Counted from the stretch's first letter, positions 43,250 through 56,436 are shown. The stretch is 64,000 nucleotides of DNA from Cornus controversa (GCA_026545225.1 CM048852.1:7922501-7986500), one strand, 5' to 3'. Made by a program: numbers and translations. The notes: a model not told the origin generated them from the letters alone.

Positions 43250-43345
43250 TTCTGGTAAAGGTAACCCTCGTGAATTGATGTGTAGTGAGGTATTCTGGTA
43301 AAGGTAACCCTCAAGAGGTATTCCGATAAAGGTAACTCTCTATAG
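43250..43345. repeat. Short repeats inside the outer solo LTR
   Basis: GAGGTATTCTGGTAAAGGTA appears at about 43,243 and 43,288 and with one change (TTCCGATAAAGG) near 43,316. Confidence 0.8.
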
Positions 43346-43656
43346 GTGGAATTGAAGATCAATGGATGTGTGGAAAAGATGAGGGAGTTGTGCATATCAT
43401 GTTGCATTTTACTTTGCTTATGATATGGTTGTGTTATGTGTATAATTGTTCAACATGTTAAGTGCAAATGTATGTTTACGTGGTATTCACAAAACTTGTA
43501 AAATTATGTTTTAGACGTCCTATTGTGCCGCAGTTGTGCTCACCCCTTTATTCTAAACTATTTTACAGATAAGTCACCGATGATAGATGGGACTTGAGTG
43601 TCCAAGTGGAACTCTTGTCACATTTTGATGTATTTTGGGATATTGTATATTTTATG

Positions 43657-43817
43657 TGTAAGGACCGAATTATTTTTAGACCGGATTTATTTTTTTATTT
43701 TTTTTATTTTTGAATTTATTAAATTCGAAAATATGCATATATATATATGGAATTATATATATATAGAGAGAGAGAGAGAGTCTTATACGTGGAATTATGG
43801 TATATGTGGAGGATTTA

Positions 43818-43848
<31 letters not shown>

Positions 43849-46800
43849 GAAGATGGGTATATATATATATATATTAGATCAATATATTTATATTTAATTA
43901 TAAATATATGTGGATGGGCATGTGTAGTTATATACATATATGTATATGTATGGAGAAATACATGTGAATACATGTGTGGGGTGGTGTTATGTATATACAT
44001 GGTATATTTAATATATGTGGACCACATTGGAGGACAAAGCAAGTGGTGGAGTGTGTGGTGTGAATTAAAAGAGGGAAAGAAAAAGAAGAAAAGAAAAGAA
44101 AAGAAAAGAAGAAAAGAAAAGAAAAGGGAAAGAAGAAAAGAAAAAGAGAAAAAGGTGAGATCGGGAGAGAGAAACCGAGAGGAGAGAGAGATCGGGGGAG
44201 ACCGAGTGAAGCCGAAGGAGAGAGAGAGGCAGAGGGGCGATCCGGCGCCGACGGCGACCGTGGCGGTCGACCAGCTTCAGCCTGGCAACGGCGGCGGCTG
44301 GGTTGTTCGCGAAGGGGAGCTTCGGCTGGTTCGACGGGTGGGTCTTCTCGGCGCTGCGACGACCAGGTGAGTGATGGGTTCTCCTTGGTTGGTTCCGGCG
44401 AGTGTTGGTGACGGCGTGGGTTCGGCTGTAGGGGTCACAGTTGTGGGTCTGTTTGGCAGCGGCTGTGGTGGTCGGAGGTGATGGCTGGTCGTGAGGGGTT
44501 GTTTGGGTTACAAATGGTGGTTTAATGGGTCTTCATAAGGAAGAACCGGGTGGTTCACGGTTGGGTTTCCTTGGGCTAGTCATGGGTGTGGTGTTCACGG
44601 GTTCTGGTGTTACAGGAGGGTGAACTCGGTTGGGTTATTGACGGGTTTGGTGAAGGAGATGAAGGCCGACAGTGTGGGGCTGAACTTCGACAGGGGTTCC
44701 AGCGATGATGGTGATGATGGTTCGCGGCTGTGGAAAGGAGTTGCAGCTGGTGGTGCTCGGCAGTAGCTTGTGCTGCCTGTTTGATGGCTTCGGGCTGTCC
44801 GGCAAGGAGCTTGAGGTGGCGGGCTTCCATGAACTACCGTGATGGTGGTGGCCTATAGAGGAAGCCGTGAGATGGTGGCTTTGCTTGGGTCTTCGGCTGA
44901 CTAGTGGCAGCCTATGGTGATGGAAGATGGGTGTATTTAGTATGGATTTGGGTCTTTAATGGATGTTTGGTGTGACTAGGTGGTTTGGCCAGAAGATATG
45001 GTTGTGGGTAGCAACTGTATAAGTTAAATGGGTTGGTAAATTGTGACGTTTGGGCCTTGTTTGGGCAGCCATAAAATTGGCTTAGTAGTTGGTCTCAAGT
45101 TGATTATTTTTATGGGCCTAAATTATACATGGGTTGTGAATGAGCTCAATGTACATAGGTTGAAATTTGTTTAGATTTGGGCCTTGGTGGACTGAAATAT
45201 TGGGTTTGGATTGGATGTGAATTAATGACGGGCTGAGCTTGGTGTTGGAACTGGGCTTGGGGATTAGACTTCAAAATTTATTGGGTTTGTTTTATGGTTG
45301 AGCTAGACAATTATTTTGGAGTCATTATGGGTGGTGTTTGACTTGGACTTGAACAGTGGGCCGAAAAGATAAATTGGGTTTACCTTTCTTGACCCAATTA
45401 GAGATTTGGTTTGGATCAATTAATTGGGCTGGTTTAATTGGCTTGAAGATGGGTTGGGCTTGAGACTTGAATTTAAATTCGACTTTCCTCGGACTTAAGA
45501 TACGCAAGGACGTGTAACACCATTCCGGCATAGCAATGGATGGTGATCATTTCAACTTTTGTGAAATTGGAGATTTTTGGAGTTCTCACTCCAAATTGAG
45601 GTAGGGGGTGTGCGTTGTGTTTTTCATTCCAAGTTTAATTTCATGTTAATGACATAAAGTATATGTTCTTATGCTATGTATGATTAAATGCAGTTTGGAA
45701 CATGATCTTTGATTTAAATTGATGTATGATTTAAATTGCATGAATTGTTGTCTGTACCTTATGTGACATGTAGTGCATATATGGACCTTTTGGTTGAAAA
45801 TTGTGTTTTTCAAGAAGATGAATGAGTTTCTTTTGTGTTGAAAAGATTGCTCTATGTGTTAAAATGCATGAATTGATTATATATGCAAAATGGTATATGT
45901 ATGGTATGTGTAGAATTTTGGAGAAAATGATGAAAACCGAGTTTTGGGAAATGAGCTTGTTCTTTTGGCATTGTGAAATTTTGAATAACATGCTAGAATG
46001 GATTTAAGGCATGTATTGAGTGTAATGCATCCAATGTGCGAATGTATATGTAGAAATGTGAAGTATTTTGTGCTTGTGATGAATACTCGGGAATGACTCA
46101 TAGAAAATTATAGAGGAAAAGATCCTCTTAGGGTTGAAAGTCCTCTACCTTGCGCAAGTGGGTGGTGACCGGACGGGTTAGTAGCCCGAAATAGCCAAAG
46201 GGTTCTAAGATATGGGACTACGGTACATATCATGTGTGTGGCGTGCGTGTGAGCTCAATTCCGAGTATAGTGTGATTTTTGTGTTGAATTATGTGACGTG
46301 ATGTGACTTATGTGAAGTAAGTGAATTTGTTGATAAATTCATGTGTATCATATGTTATAGATATGATGGGTTGCGAAATGAAGTATGTTGTAAATTTATG
46401 TGGTTGTCCATTTACATTTGATGAATGTGCCATGATTTGAAAGAAATGAGTAGAAATGTGAGTTTTATGATGATTCCGTTAAACTTGTGTTTAGATCCCA
46501 TTTGGTCATATGTTATAAATATGATGAGACTGTGCATTATTGCATGTTTTAAATTGAAAATTTTGTGGTAGTCAAGTATCGTGATGTCTATGCCATGTGA
46601 AGTGAAAGTTTCGATCTTTGGACTAGAAGGCTAGGAAGCATGACACGTAGTAAGCGGTGTGTGTTGATTTGTGTTTATGCACTGATATGAGATATGAATT
46701 TGGATGGATTGCACAACGTATTACCTTGAGCCCGTTGAAAATTGCTCATCCCCCTACACTAACACTTTCAGGACATGACAAGGAGATGGTTGGCGGTGTG

Positions 46801-47247
46801 CAATCGTGAGTTGGACTTAAAGTTAGAAAGGTCTCTCATTTTTGACATTTTGTATTATGCGCGTCCAAGATGTGGACATGATGCGCTTAGACATGTATAA
46901 AGGGACTTCCATTTTGAGATGTTGTATATGGACATTGTGACTTTAATGTTGTTTTGTAGATTAGAATGATTATGTATGTTGTAGAAATGTTGGGGGGGAC
47001 ACGTGCCCAGAAGTGTCCATTTTTATTGTTAGATATAAATGCTGGGGGGACACGAGCCCAGAAGTGTCCATTTGAATTGAAAGCAGGTATAACACGCCAG
47101 GATTTGATTTATTAGAATGGGTCATGCCCAATTTTCGTGAAAATAATAGGAAATTGAGGTTGTATGATTAGGTGATGGTTATGTCGTGAGGGTGATCTCA
47201 CAGAGTTCACACCTCGGTTTCCGGGCCTCGGGAATCGGGGCGTGACA
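43657..47247 (-). mobile_element. Solo LTR (3,591 bp) nested in the outer solo LTR
   Basis: The ends are TGTAAGGACCGAATT and CGGGGCGTGACA, with target duplication TTATG (43,652-43,656, 47,248-47,252). The body is homologous to the complement of 51,879-55,380: CTGCAACTCCTTTCCACAGC and the GGACACGTGCCC-type motifs are shared. It carries TA runs, a purine-rich block (44,070-44,235) and a GC-richer block (44,240-44,880). ORFs there are repeat-derived. Confidence 0.92.
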
Positions 47248-47727
47248 TTATGGTTATCCATGCCTGCTTGTGGCACGTTGATTATGAAATTGTAGTCATG
47301 GTTGGATTTTTAGTATTTTGGACCTTATGCATGAAATTCTTGTAATGACTATAAACTTGGAAGCCATTTGGACTTAGGTTGTATTCTTTTGGACCAAATG
47401 AATGTTTTGGGATTATATGAATGTTGTAGTTACATTACCATATATGTAACTTATGTTTTTTATTTGAATCTTGTATGTATAAAGATGATGTTCGTTTACG
47501 AGAATTTGCGGACATATGTGGAGATATATGAAATTTTGATGGGAGGGAATATGGATTTCTGAGACCTTTGTGATTCAAATGCATGATTTGATAAATTAGT
47601 ATGATGGTATAGTGTTTCTAGATGATTTGGGTGTTGTTGAATGAGTTTTATGTGTTGGAAAGGTTTAGATATAAGTGTCGGAGTGAATTTTGGTCAAAAA
47701 GGTGAAAAATGGGATTTTCAGGTTGTA

Positions 47728-47883
47728 TTAGTCGACTTACTTCCTTCTATAAGTCGACTAATTTGGATAGTATGCTTTAAAAATTTCTACAGCAGCAAAT
47801 AAGTCGACTTATTCATTCAATAAGTCGACTGATTCAGTTCCAGGTTAAATAAGTCGACTTATTCCTTTCTATAAGTCGACTAA
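47728..47883. repeat. Six AGTCGACT palindromes in three spaced pairs
   Basis: AGTCGACT starts at 47,730, 47,752, 47,802, 47,823, 47,852 and 47,874. Pairs are 21-22 bp apart and look like TAAGTCGACTTATTC followed by CNATAAGTCGACT. They lie in the right part of the outer solo LTR. Confidence 0.92.
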
Positions 47884-48244
47884 TGAAGACTTTCAAAATT
47901 TGAAATAGGCGTAACTTAGTCGTTTCAAACCCAAATCAAGTGATTTTTTTTTTGAAATTGAGTATTTTGAAACCCGCTTTCCAATGGTTTCATTTCCAGC
48001 CTATGATGATGGACATAAAAGGAGTTATGTATCCGTGCTTGTGTGAGGAAGTTATATGAAGGGCTTGATATTAAGTTGCACACACGTATGATTGTGTACG
48101 TGATTAAGCTTCCACTATAATTATGAGTTAAGAAGGTTCACGAGGTTGAGTGAACGGGTTCACACTCAAGACTCGGGTTGGCTCGAGGGAGTCTCGGTGG
48201 TCCAAATTTTGGGGCGTAACATACGGCACAGTTTACAGTCCATG

Positions 48245-48254
48245 TATATATAGG
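48245..48254 (+). promoter_or_regulatory. TATA box of iron-transporter gene 1
   Basis: CATGTATATATAGGGG lies about 140 bp before the start codon and is conserved at 56,293 (gene 2) and 60,914 (gene 3). A leader with a (CA)n run (48,297-48,315) follows. Confidence 0.7.
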
Positions 48255-48386
48255 GGTTGTGTGTCCTGGCCTCCACACTTCTTCACATAAACCATCACAC
48301 ACACACACACACACATTTATATATCCTAACTTCGTATTGCACATAACAAGCCTCTTTCATTCTTCTCTTCCTCTACTTCCATTGAA

Positions 48387-49055
48387 ATGAAAACTACCAA
48401 CCAAACTACTGAACCACAACCATCCTCAAACGAAACAAAAGTTGAAATCCCTGACAGTGATACGAAAGGAAAAAACACCATGCAGAGAGGGGAGGTGGAG
48501 GATTTTGACTACTCCAAACGAGCACAGTGGATTAGAGCTGCCGTGTTGGGCGCCAACGATGGGCTTGTCTCAACAGCATCGCTTATGATGGGAGTTGGGG
48601 CGGTCCGAAACGACGTGAAGACCATGATCCTCACCGGGATTGCCGGTTTGGTGGCCGGTTCTTGTAGTATGTCCATCGGAGAGTTTGTGTCCGTGTACTC
48701 GCAGTATGACATAGAAAAGGCTCAAATGAAGAAAGAGAATGTGACTGGAAAAGAATTGGAGGTCAAGAAAGAGGATTTGCCAAACCCGTTGAAGGCAGCA
48801 ACGGCATCTGGCTTGGCGTTCGCAGTGGGGGCGGTGGTGCCAATACTGGCCGCGGCGTTCGTGAAGGACTATAAGGTGAGGTTGGGGGTGGTGGTTGGGA
48901 ATGTGACTCTTGCACTGATAGGGTTTGGATGGTTAGGTGCACTGATGGGAGGGACACCTGTGGTGAAGTCCGCATTGAGGGTATTGGTTGGGGGGTGGCT
49001 TGCAATGGCGATCACTTTTGGCATAACCAAATTGGTTGGTGCCACTGGATTATGA
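48387..49055 (+). CDS. VTL: Vacuolar iron transporter-like protein (nodulin-21 type), copy 1
   Basis: Intronless, 222 aa. A polar N-terminus (about 1-46, rich in Thr/Glu/Lys) is followed by the VIT/CCC1 family signature WIRAAVLGANDGLVSTASLM (48-67). About five membrane segments lie at 50-72, 79-103, 139-158, 165-188 and 198-220, including GIAGLVAGSCSMSIGEFVSV. The cytosolic loop after the second helix is short and lacks the long Glu-rich metal-binding domain of VIT1, as in the nodulin-like (VTL) branch. Family members move Fe2+ (and Mn2+) from cytosol into vacuoles. It differs from copies 2 and 3 by Lys29 (Gln) and Glu129 (Gly). A 6.2-kb TE insertion sits just upstream of its TATA box, so its expression may differ. 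Confidence 0.93.
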   Translation: MKTTNQTTEPQPSSNETKVEIPDSDTKGKNTMQRGEVEDFDYSKRAQWIRAAVLGANDGLVSTASLMMGVGAVRNDVKTMILTGIAGLVAGSCSMSIGEFVSVYSQYDIEKAQMKKENVTGKELEVKKEDLPNPLKAATASGLAFAVGAVVPILAAAFVKDYKVRLGVVVGNVTLALIGFGWLGALMGGTPVVKSALRVLVGGWLAMAITFGITKLVGATGL

Positions 49056-51605
49056 ACGTATTATTTTACTTTTCTTTTTTATTAGGCTAAGAAAGTAAGA
49101 CAATATGTATATTTAAGAACAAGAAGAAATCACATGCATTTCAGTTGATGATGATCATGTAGTATCAGAGTTTTAAGCACAAGAATTTCCCCTAAAGAAA
49201 CAACTCTTTAATTAATACAAACCTCATAAAAATAAGGCTTAGAAATTTTTTATTTATTTTTGGTTAAGTGGATTGGAGAGTAAAGTTATAAGATTCTTGG
49301 CATTGAATCATGTTTCAATTAATCACTGGCTGATTAGTATAGTTGGTGGTGTAACATCTCCTTCCTTCCCTCAAAAGGGAGGACTGATGTTGGAGTTATG
49401 GAAAGAAGAAAAAAAATCTGTCTCAATTAAGTTTGTTACAAGTCAATGGACGCAGAACAAAAATATATATGAGTTTGGAAAAAAATGTACGAATTAACAA
49501 CTTTAAAAAAAAAGAAAGAATGAAGAAGAAGAAGACAAAGTTGGAAAAGAAAGAAAGATTTAGAGAAACTTTTAGAAAGGATTAAATATAGGAAGGGACA
49601 ATTGAAAATTTTATAAATTATATAAAAATATGCAAAAGAAATTAATGGGTAAACAAAGGTTCAACTGAAAAGAAAAATTAAAGTTCTTTTTTTTTTTCAC
49701 ATTTAATTCCCATTCACTGCATTCATGTACCCAAAATCTCTTGCTAATACTTGCAGCGTATTCAAATGGCAAGGAATTTTTAGTGAGAAGCCCAGCACTA
49801 GATTTTAAGTTACGTTGTCCCTGAATACTAAACGTAAATCTCTAAGACCAACTTGTCACGCCCCAAAAACCACGTGGCACTATATCAATCCACATGTGTT
49901 TCCAAGGTAAGACGTAACAATCGGCCAAAACATACGAATGCATAAAATACACATTAATTTCATTATCCCAACGCAAAGAAAAAATTAACTTAAAGGGTTT
50001 AAAAATTCAATCCGACTAATTTGAAGGCGGAAATGCGTTCCGAACACCATCCTTATTAGATCAACATAAGATTAATGTCAAATCCATGCAAAATTCAGAA
50101 TACGTTGTTCTAGAGAATTCAATGAAAAGCAACAAATTAGATAATAATCTATAATAATAAGTAGAAATGAAAGTGTCTCCACAATTATTATTCCAATCAC
50201 CTGAATCTTTTTTTTATGGAATGGAATGAGCTCGATAGCCCAGTAAGCAAACTTCTTTCCTACTCTAAAGTTTTGTTATTTACGTAACTTAATATTTAAA
50301 CATTTTTCTCTAACATAACTAAATAGAACATTTATTAACCAAGCAAATAATGTTAATATAATTATGTTTAGAGCAATTAAATATCAATGTATGAAAAGTG
50401 CAGGCACAGTCAATTACAATGACATAACTCACATGTATGGTATGATAACAAACAATAAATAGTAAATGACATGATAACAAACAATTAACACTAAATGCAA
50501 CGTCATCAATGTAATGTAATGCAGAACTCCTTCCACTACCAACAACCTCTACTATGAACCCTACCTGAAGCTGTCACTAGAAGGGTTGGTGCCACCCTAG
50601 CATAGCGTAGATCCTTTGACACACCTGAAGTTGTTATTGTTAGTCATCTCTCATACTACCTATGTAGACACCCATGTCCACCATGGAACAGGCCTATTTA
50701 TGAACAAGTGTAGTAATCGTGCTCTATCAACTCTATCGTGCAGGAATTATCAAGTGTTCATGCATCATATCAGTCCATGTACTTATTATATCATGAATAC
50801 ATTAATACAATTATTCTCAATAGTTCAAAGGCATTGTCTACACAAATAATACCATAGTTCGTAATCTACTTAATTTAACAAAGTAGTCATTTTTTCACGT
50901 ACTAAAACAAATTTATTGGCATCAATTTAATACAATAGAAAACAGAGAAAAATAAATAAATCTATCATTAATTTATTTTATCTAATTTATTTGTATACAC
51001 TTGAATGGACATTCAATATAATTGGCTTGGTAACTTAGAAGCTAAACATATCAATGTAGTTAATATGTTTGCTAATATTATTCAAGTTATATTTATATAT
51101 ATATATTACTTACTTGATTACATAAATATTTACGTATTTCTTTATATTGGACGAAGGCTTGTCGCAAATACTAATCTATATTATATTTACAACTTAATGA
51201 ATTAAACATACTCAAAAAGTTTCTCCAAATTCTAAACGTAGGTAAATGACATGAGAATTCCAAAACACTTGATTAATATATATATAATATATTATATGTG
51301 TACACTAATCATTCCATAGTTTAGGCATAATCTCCAAATTCTAAACGTAGGTATATAACAAGACAATTCCAAAACTACACTTGACTAGGATATATATAAT
51401 ATATTCTATATGTGCACTCATTATTCCTTAGTTTAGGCATAATCTCCAGATTCTAAACTTAGATATATAACAAGACAATTCCAAAACACTTTATTAGAAT
51501 ATAAATAACGTACTGTATATGTGTAGTCATTATTTCTTAATTTAGGCATAATCTCCAAATTCTAAACTAGGTATATAACAAGACAATTTCAAAACACTTG
51601 ATTAG

Positions 51606-51660
<55 letters not shown>

Positions 51661-51763
51661 TAGCCATACATAACATAATGGTACATATATATATATATAT
51701 ATTCAATTACGCAAACAAGTTATGTAACAATGAATTCATATCCCCAAGTATATATGCTCAAAG

Positions 51764-51795
<32 letters not shown>

Positions 51796-51878
51796 TACTT
51801 ACTTAAATACATAAATATATACATATTCCTTTATATTGGAAGAATGTTTTTTGCAAATACTACTTTGTATTATATTTA
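49056..51878 (+). repeat. Spacer of tandem unit B (left part)
   Basis: Nearly identical to 57,106-60,000 and 61,727-64,000. No second gene. A 74-codon ORF (49,273) and others recur in each unit only because the units are duplicated. At 49,856 TGTCACGCCCCAAAAACCAC resembles the start of the TGTCACGCCCC LTR family, present in all units and so older than the amplification. Diverged about 105-bp repeats with CTCCAAATTCTAAACNTAGG recur through 51,230-51,600, followed by a (TA)n run. Confidence 0.85.
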
Positions 51879-54800
51879 TGTCACGCCCCAGAACCCGGAC
51901 TGCCGGGACTCCCCCGGACCTACCCGAATCCCGAGTGTGAGCCCGTGAGATTACCCTCACGATATAACCATCACTTGATCACATAATCTCAATTTCCTAT
52001 TATTTTCACAAAAATTGGGCATGACCCATTCAAATAAATCAGATCCTGATGTCATTCCTGCTTTAAATTCAAATGGACACTTATGGGCACGTGTCCCCCC
52101 AGCATTTATATCTAACAATCAGAATGGACACTTCTAGGCACGTGTCCCCCAGCATTTCTACAACATACATAATCATGACATCTGGAATAATCATCAAGTG
52201 AACACCTTTATCATCATCCATAATTGTTCTAATATGAAAACAAACATTAAGAGCATAATGTCTATAAACAATATCTCAAAATAGAAATCTCTTTATACAT
52301 GTCTAAGCGCATCATGTCCACATCCCGGACGCGCATAGCTCAAAACGTCAAAAATGAGAGATCTTTCTAACTCTAAGTCCAACTCACGATTGCACGCCGC
52401 TAACCATCTCCTTGTCATGTCCTGAAAGTGTTAGTGTAGGGGGATGAGCAATTTTCAACGGGCTCAAGGTAATACGTTGTGCAATCCGTCCAAATTCATA
52501 TCTCATATCAACGCATAAACACAATCAACACGCACCGCTTAACTACGTGTCATGCTTCCTAGCATTCTAGTCCAAAGACCGAAACTTTCACTTCACATGG
52601 CATAGACATCAAGATGCATGACTACCACAAAATTTTCAATTTCATACATGCAATAATGCATAGTCTCATCATATCTATAACATATGACCAAATGGGATTT
52701 AAACACAAGTTTAACGGAATCATCATAAAACTCACATTTCTACTCATTTCTTTCAAATCGTGGCATATGCATCAAATGTAACTTGACAACCACATAATTT
52801 CAATCCATGCATAAAGCACATTCTCCATCATATAAGTGGCATATGACATTTCAAATCGGATAAATATCCACACGAGTCATGTAATTTCACATAAGTTACA
52901 CATAAGACTCAACACACTCTCTCGGATTTGGTTCACACTCACACACACACACGAGACACGTACCGAAGTCTCATATCTCAAACTCTTGGTTATTTCGGGC
53001 TACTAACCCATCCGGTTACCACCCACTTGCGCAAGGTAGAGGTCTTTCAACCCCAAGGGGATATGTTCCCCCTCTATTTTCCATGAGCCACTTCCGAGAC
53101 ACACCCCACACTCACACAAAATAGTTCACATTTTGCACCCACATTCACAAGTTCGATGCATTGCACCCATTAAATGTCCTAATTCAATTCTAGCATATCA
53201 CACAAGAATTATAAGACATAATTATAAGCCTACTTCCCAAAACTCGATTTTCATCATTTCTCCCAAAATTCCGTACATACCATACATATACCATTTTGCA
53301 TATTTAATCAATTCATGCTTTGTAACACATACCCCAATATTTTCAACGTAAATCAATTTCATTCATCTTCTTGTAAAACACGAATTTTAACATAAAAGTC
53401 CATATATGCAATACATGTCATATAAGGCACATACAACAGTTCATGCGATTTAAATCATACATCAATTTAAATCAAAGATGATATCCCAAATTTCATTTAA
53501 TCATAAATAACATAAGAACATCTACTTTATGTCATTAACATGAAATTAAATTTGCAATGAAAGACACAACGCACACCCCCTACCTCAATTTGGAGTGAGA
53601 ACTCCAAAAATCTCCAACCTCCTCCATTGTGTATCCGCCAATTTCACTGCCACTATACTTTCCGTCAAGCCCACTATTATAGTCTCAACTCAATTCATGA
53701 TAGACCAAAACCATTGAACCAAACAATTTAATTTTCATGCTTGGGCCAAACCATATAATAAGCCCAATCAATCTTCACTAATAAAGTTCAGCCCAAACGT
53801 CCATACACTGCCAATCTAAACTCAAACCAACCACAAAGTTAGCCCAAATAAATTGGAAACTAACCCAACCCAATTTCAGTCATTGGCCCAATCAAAATCA
53901 GCCCATTTCTAATTCAGTTCCAACCCAATTATGATCTGGCCCATTTCTAGCCCATGTACAATTCAGGCCCATACATACATAATCAACTTGAGACCAACTA
54001 CTAAGTCAAATTCATGGCTGCCCAAACAAGGCCCAAACGTCACAATTTACCAACCCATTTAACTTATACAGTTGCTACCCACAACCATATCTTCTGGCCA
54101 AACCACCTAGTCACACCAAACATCCATTAAAGACCCAAATCCATGCCAAATACACCCATCTTCCATCACCATAGGCTGCCACTAGTCAGCCGAAGACCCA
54201 AGCAAAGCCACCATCTCACGGCTTCCTCTATCCGCCACCACCATTACGGTAGTTCATGGAAGCCCGCCACCTCAAGCCCCTTGCCTGACAGCCCGAAGCC
54301 GTCAAACAGGCAGCCCAAGCTACTGCCGAGCACCACCAGCTGCAACTCCTTTCCACAGCCGCGAACCATCATCACCATCATCGCCGGAACCACTGTCAAA
54401 GTTCAGCCCCACACTGTCGGCCTTCATCTCCTTCACCAAACAACCACCAAGGCAGCCCGAATAGCCACCATTCACCATTGATGTCGACCACCAAAACTGG
54501 CTGTCCAAACAGCCGTGAGAACCAGTCCCACTACCGAAAAACCATGAACAACCACCTGCTACTTGCACCACTTCCGGCACCTCAAACAGCAACCAACATC
54601 CCTGCTGAACGGACCAACCAAACCCAGCCGAGTCCACCTCCTCGGCACACTGCAACCCAGCCACCAACCGAGCTTCCTTCAAGCCCGAGACCACTGTGTT
54701 CCACCACACCTCAGCCCGCCGAAGCTGCCACCGGCCAGCACCTGCACAACCATGGCAGCCCGACCACACCACCAGCCGTGAGCTCTTCTTCTCTCTTGGC

Positions 54801-55380
54801 TTCGGGTTCTCCTTCTCTCCCTCTAACTCAAGCTTTCTCTCTCTAAAGCTCTCTCTCTCTCTCTCTACACTTCCCTTCTTCCTTCTTCTTCTCTCAGTTT
54901 CACCTTCTCTCTCTCTTCCCTTCCAAGTTTTCTCTCTCTACTGGTTCTCTTCCTTCTCTCTTTCCTTCTTTTTCTTTTCTCTTTTCTTTCTTTTTCTCCC
55001 TCTCAGCCGACCACTACACTTGGTCTTCCTCATTTTCAGCTGACCCACCTATCTCATCTCATTTCAATCTCACCCACTTTAATTATACACCACATACTTC
55101 AAAATTCACACTCCCTTCTCAGCCACCTAAAATATATATATATAATATGTATATATATATTTATACATATCTATTATCACAAGTGCATAGTACGTAACAC
55201 ATATATACACATCCAATATACATATAATATAATCCATATATACATCTATAATTCCACGTATGAAACTCTCTCCATCTTTATATATATATATCCACACTTC
55301 TCTAAAATTAATTAATTCGAAAAAAAGAAACCCGGTCCAAAATTAGTTCGGAACCGGCCAAAAATAAACCGGTCCTTACA
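51879..55380 (+). mobile_element. Solo LTR (3,502 bp) between iron-transporter genes 1 and 2
   Basis: The ends are TGTCACGCCCCAGAACC and AACCGGTCCTTACA, with target duplication ATTTA (51,874-51,878, 55,381-55,385). Unit C has the intact empty site TATTATATTTAAACC at about 59,990-60,006. It is homologous, in opposite orientation, to 43,657-47,247. No retroviral ORF; Pro/His/Ser-rich ORFs near 54.1-54.8 kb come from biased composition. Confidence 0.95.
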
Positions 55381-55644
55381 ATTTAAACCTAATGAATTAA
55401 ACTCACTCAAAATATTTTTCCAAATTCTAAATGTAGAGATATGACAAGACAATTCCAAAACACTTAAATAGAACATTCCTTAGAGCCAATCTATCTTTCT
55501 GTTTGCGCAAGTTTATTACGCACTAATACACATACATGTGTAAATGTATACTCTACCGATTCATAATACCAAACACTAAAATTATGAAACCAACCAAAAC
55601 TCACATATTACTCACGTCACTATGCTTCTCACAGCATATACAAT

Positions 55645-55679
<35 letters not shown>

Positions 55680-56436
55680 GTACATACTTATATAGAGTAT
55701 ATTTGTGTTTCTTTATATAAATATAATTTTCTTTTATACATTTATTTCAGTAAAACATCTCTAGATTACAATAAATATATGTTTTCTTACATTATTTTCT
55801 TTTGTTTAAAAAATTCAGATTAACAAAAACATTATAATTCTTTAATGAAGAATGTTATTCTTGCCCATAATTCAAACTTGAAAATCAGCCAAAAACTTTT
55901 TTATCTTTAGATATGTTTAAATGGGAAACATAAATCTCAATTAAATTGTATATATCAACAAATAGGTCTTCGCTTTGTGTTTTAAGCCTAAATTACCAGT
56001 TCAAAAATTATTTTTTCTTCTCTAAAAATCAATTTGATTGGTTTTATAGTACTCATATACAGATCAAGCCATCTTTTAACAAAATCAACTCAGTTGAAAA
56101 GTACTTTTCTCCCCAAAGAATTAATCAAGTTTATTTTCTATCCATTTCACAAGTGCGAACGCGCATTCGTTGCCAAAAAAAAAAATTTGTGAACGCGCAT
56201 CAGATTCCTTGGAACAAGTCTCCGGCCACCACCTAAACCCAACTATGCCAAATGCCTATCAACATCTTCTACGGTACACTTTACACTCCTTGTATATATA
56301 GGGGTTGTGTGTCCTGGCCTCCACACTTCTTCACATAAACCATCACACACACACACACACACACATTTATATATCCTAACTTCGTATTGCACATAACAAG
56401 CCTCTTTCATTCTTCTCTTCCTCTACTTCCATTGAA
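55381..56436 (+). repeat. Spacer of unit B (right part) and promoter of gene 2
   Basis: Copies 60,002-61,057 almost base for base, apart from TA-run length. It ends with the TATA box TGTATATATAGGGG (56,291) and a (CA)n leader run (56,344-56,365). A 96-codon ORF (55,946) is shared with unit C (60,567) and shows no family resemblance. Confidence 0.85.

Larger units (their letters stand above)
42045..48221 (-). mobile_element. Solo LTR directly upstream of iron-transporter gene 1 (outer element)
   Basis: The ends on the plus strand are TGTAAGAACCGTG and TTGGGGCGTAACA, the reverse of the TGTYACGCCCC..TTACA family. The target duplication is TACGG (42,040-42,044, 48,222-48,226). Without the inner 3.6-kb insertion it is about 2.6 kb. 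Genes 2 and 3 keep the uninterrupted CTTCTACGGTACACTTTAC. The insertion ends 23 bp before the TATA box of gene 1. Confidence 0.9.

Noticed and set aside
43819..44370. 183-codon plus-strand ORF rich in Tyr/Ile then Lys/Arg/Glu
   Set aside because: Built from a TA microsatellite and a purine-rich block inside a solo LTR.
48509..49005. Antisense ORFs of 67 and 80 codons over the iron-transporter gene (also at 56,559-57,055 and 61,180-61,676)
   Set aside because: Shadows of the sense coding sequence, recurring only because the gene is duplicated.
49273..49497. 74-codon ORF repeated after each transporter gene
   Set aside because: Conservation is explained by recent duplication of the whole unit. 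The diverged copy in unit A (about 40,000) is open but embedded in unrelated upstream sequence.
54143..54846. Pro/His/Ser-rich ORFs on both strands
   Set aside because: They lie within the solo LTR 51,879-55,380 and correspond to the GC-richer block of its sister at 44.2-44.9 kb; no family motif and frames are not conserved.
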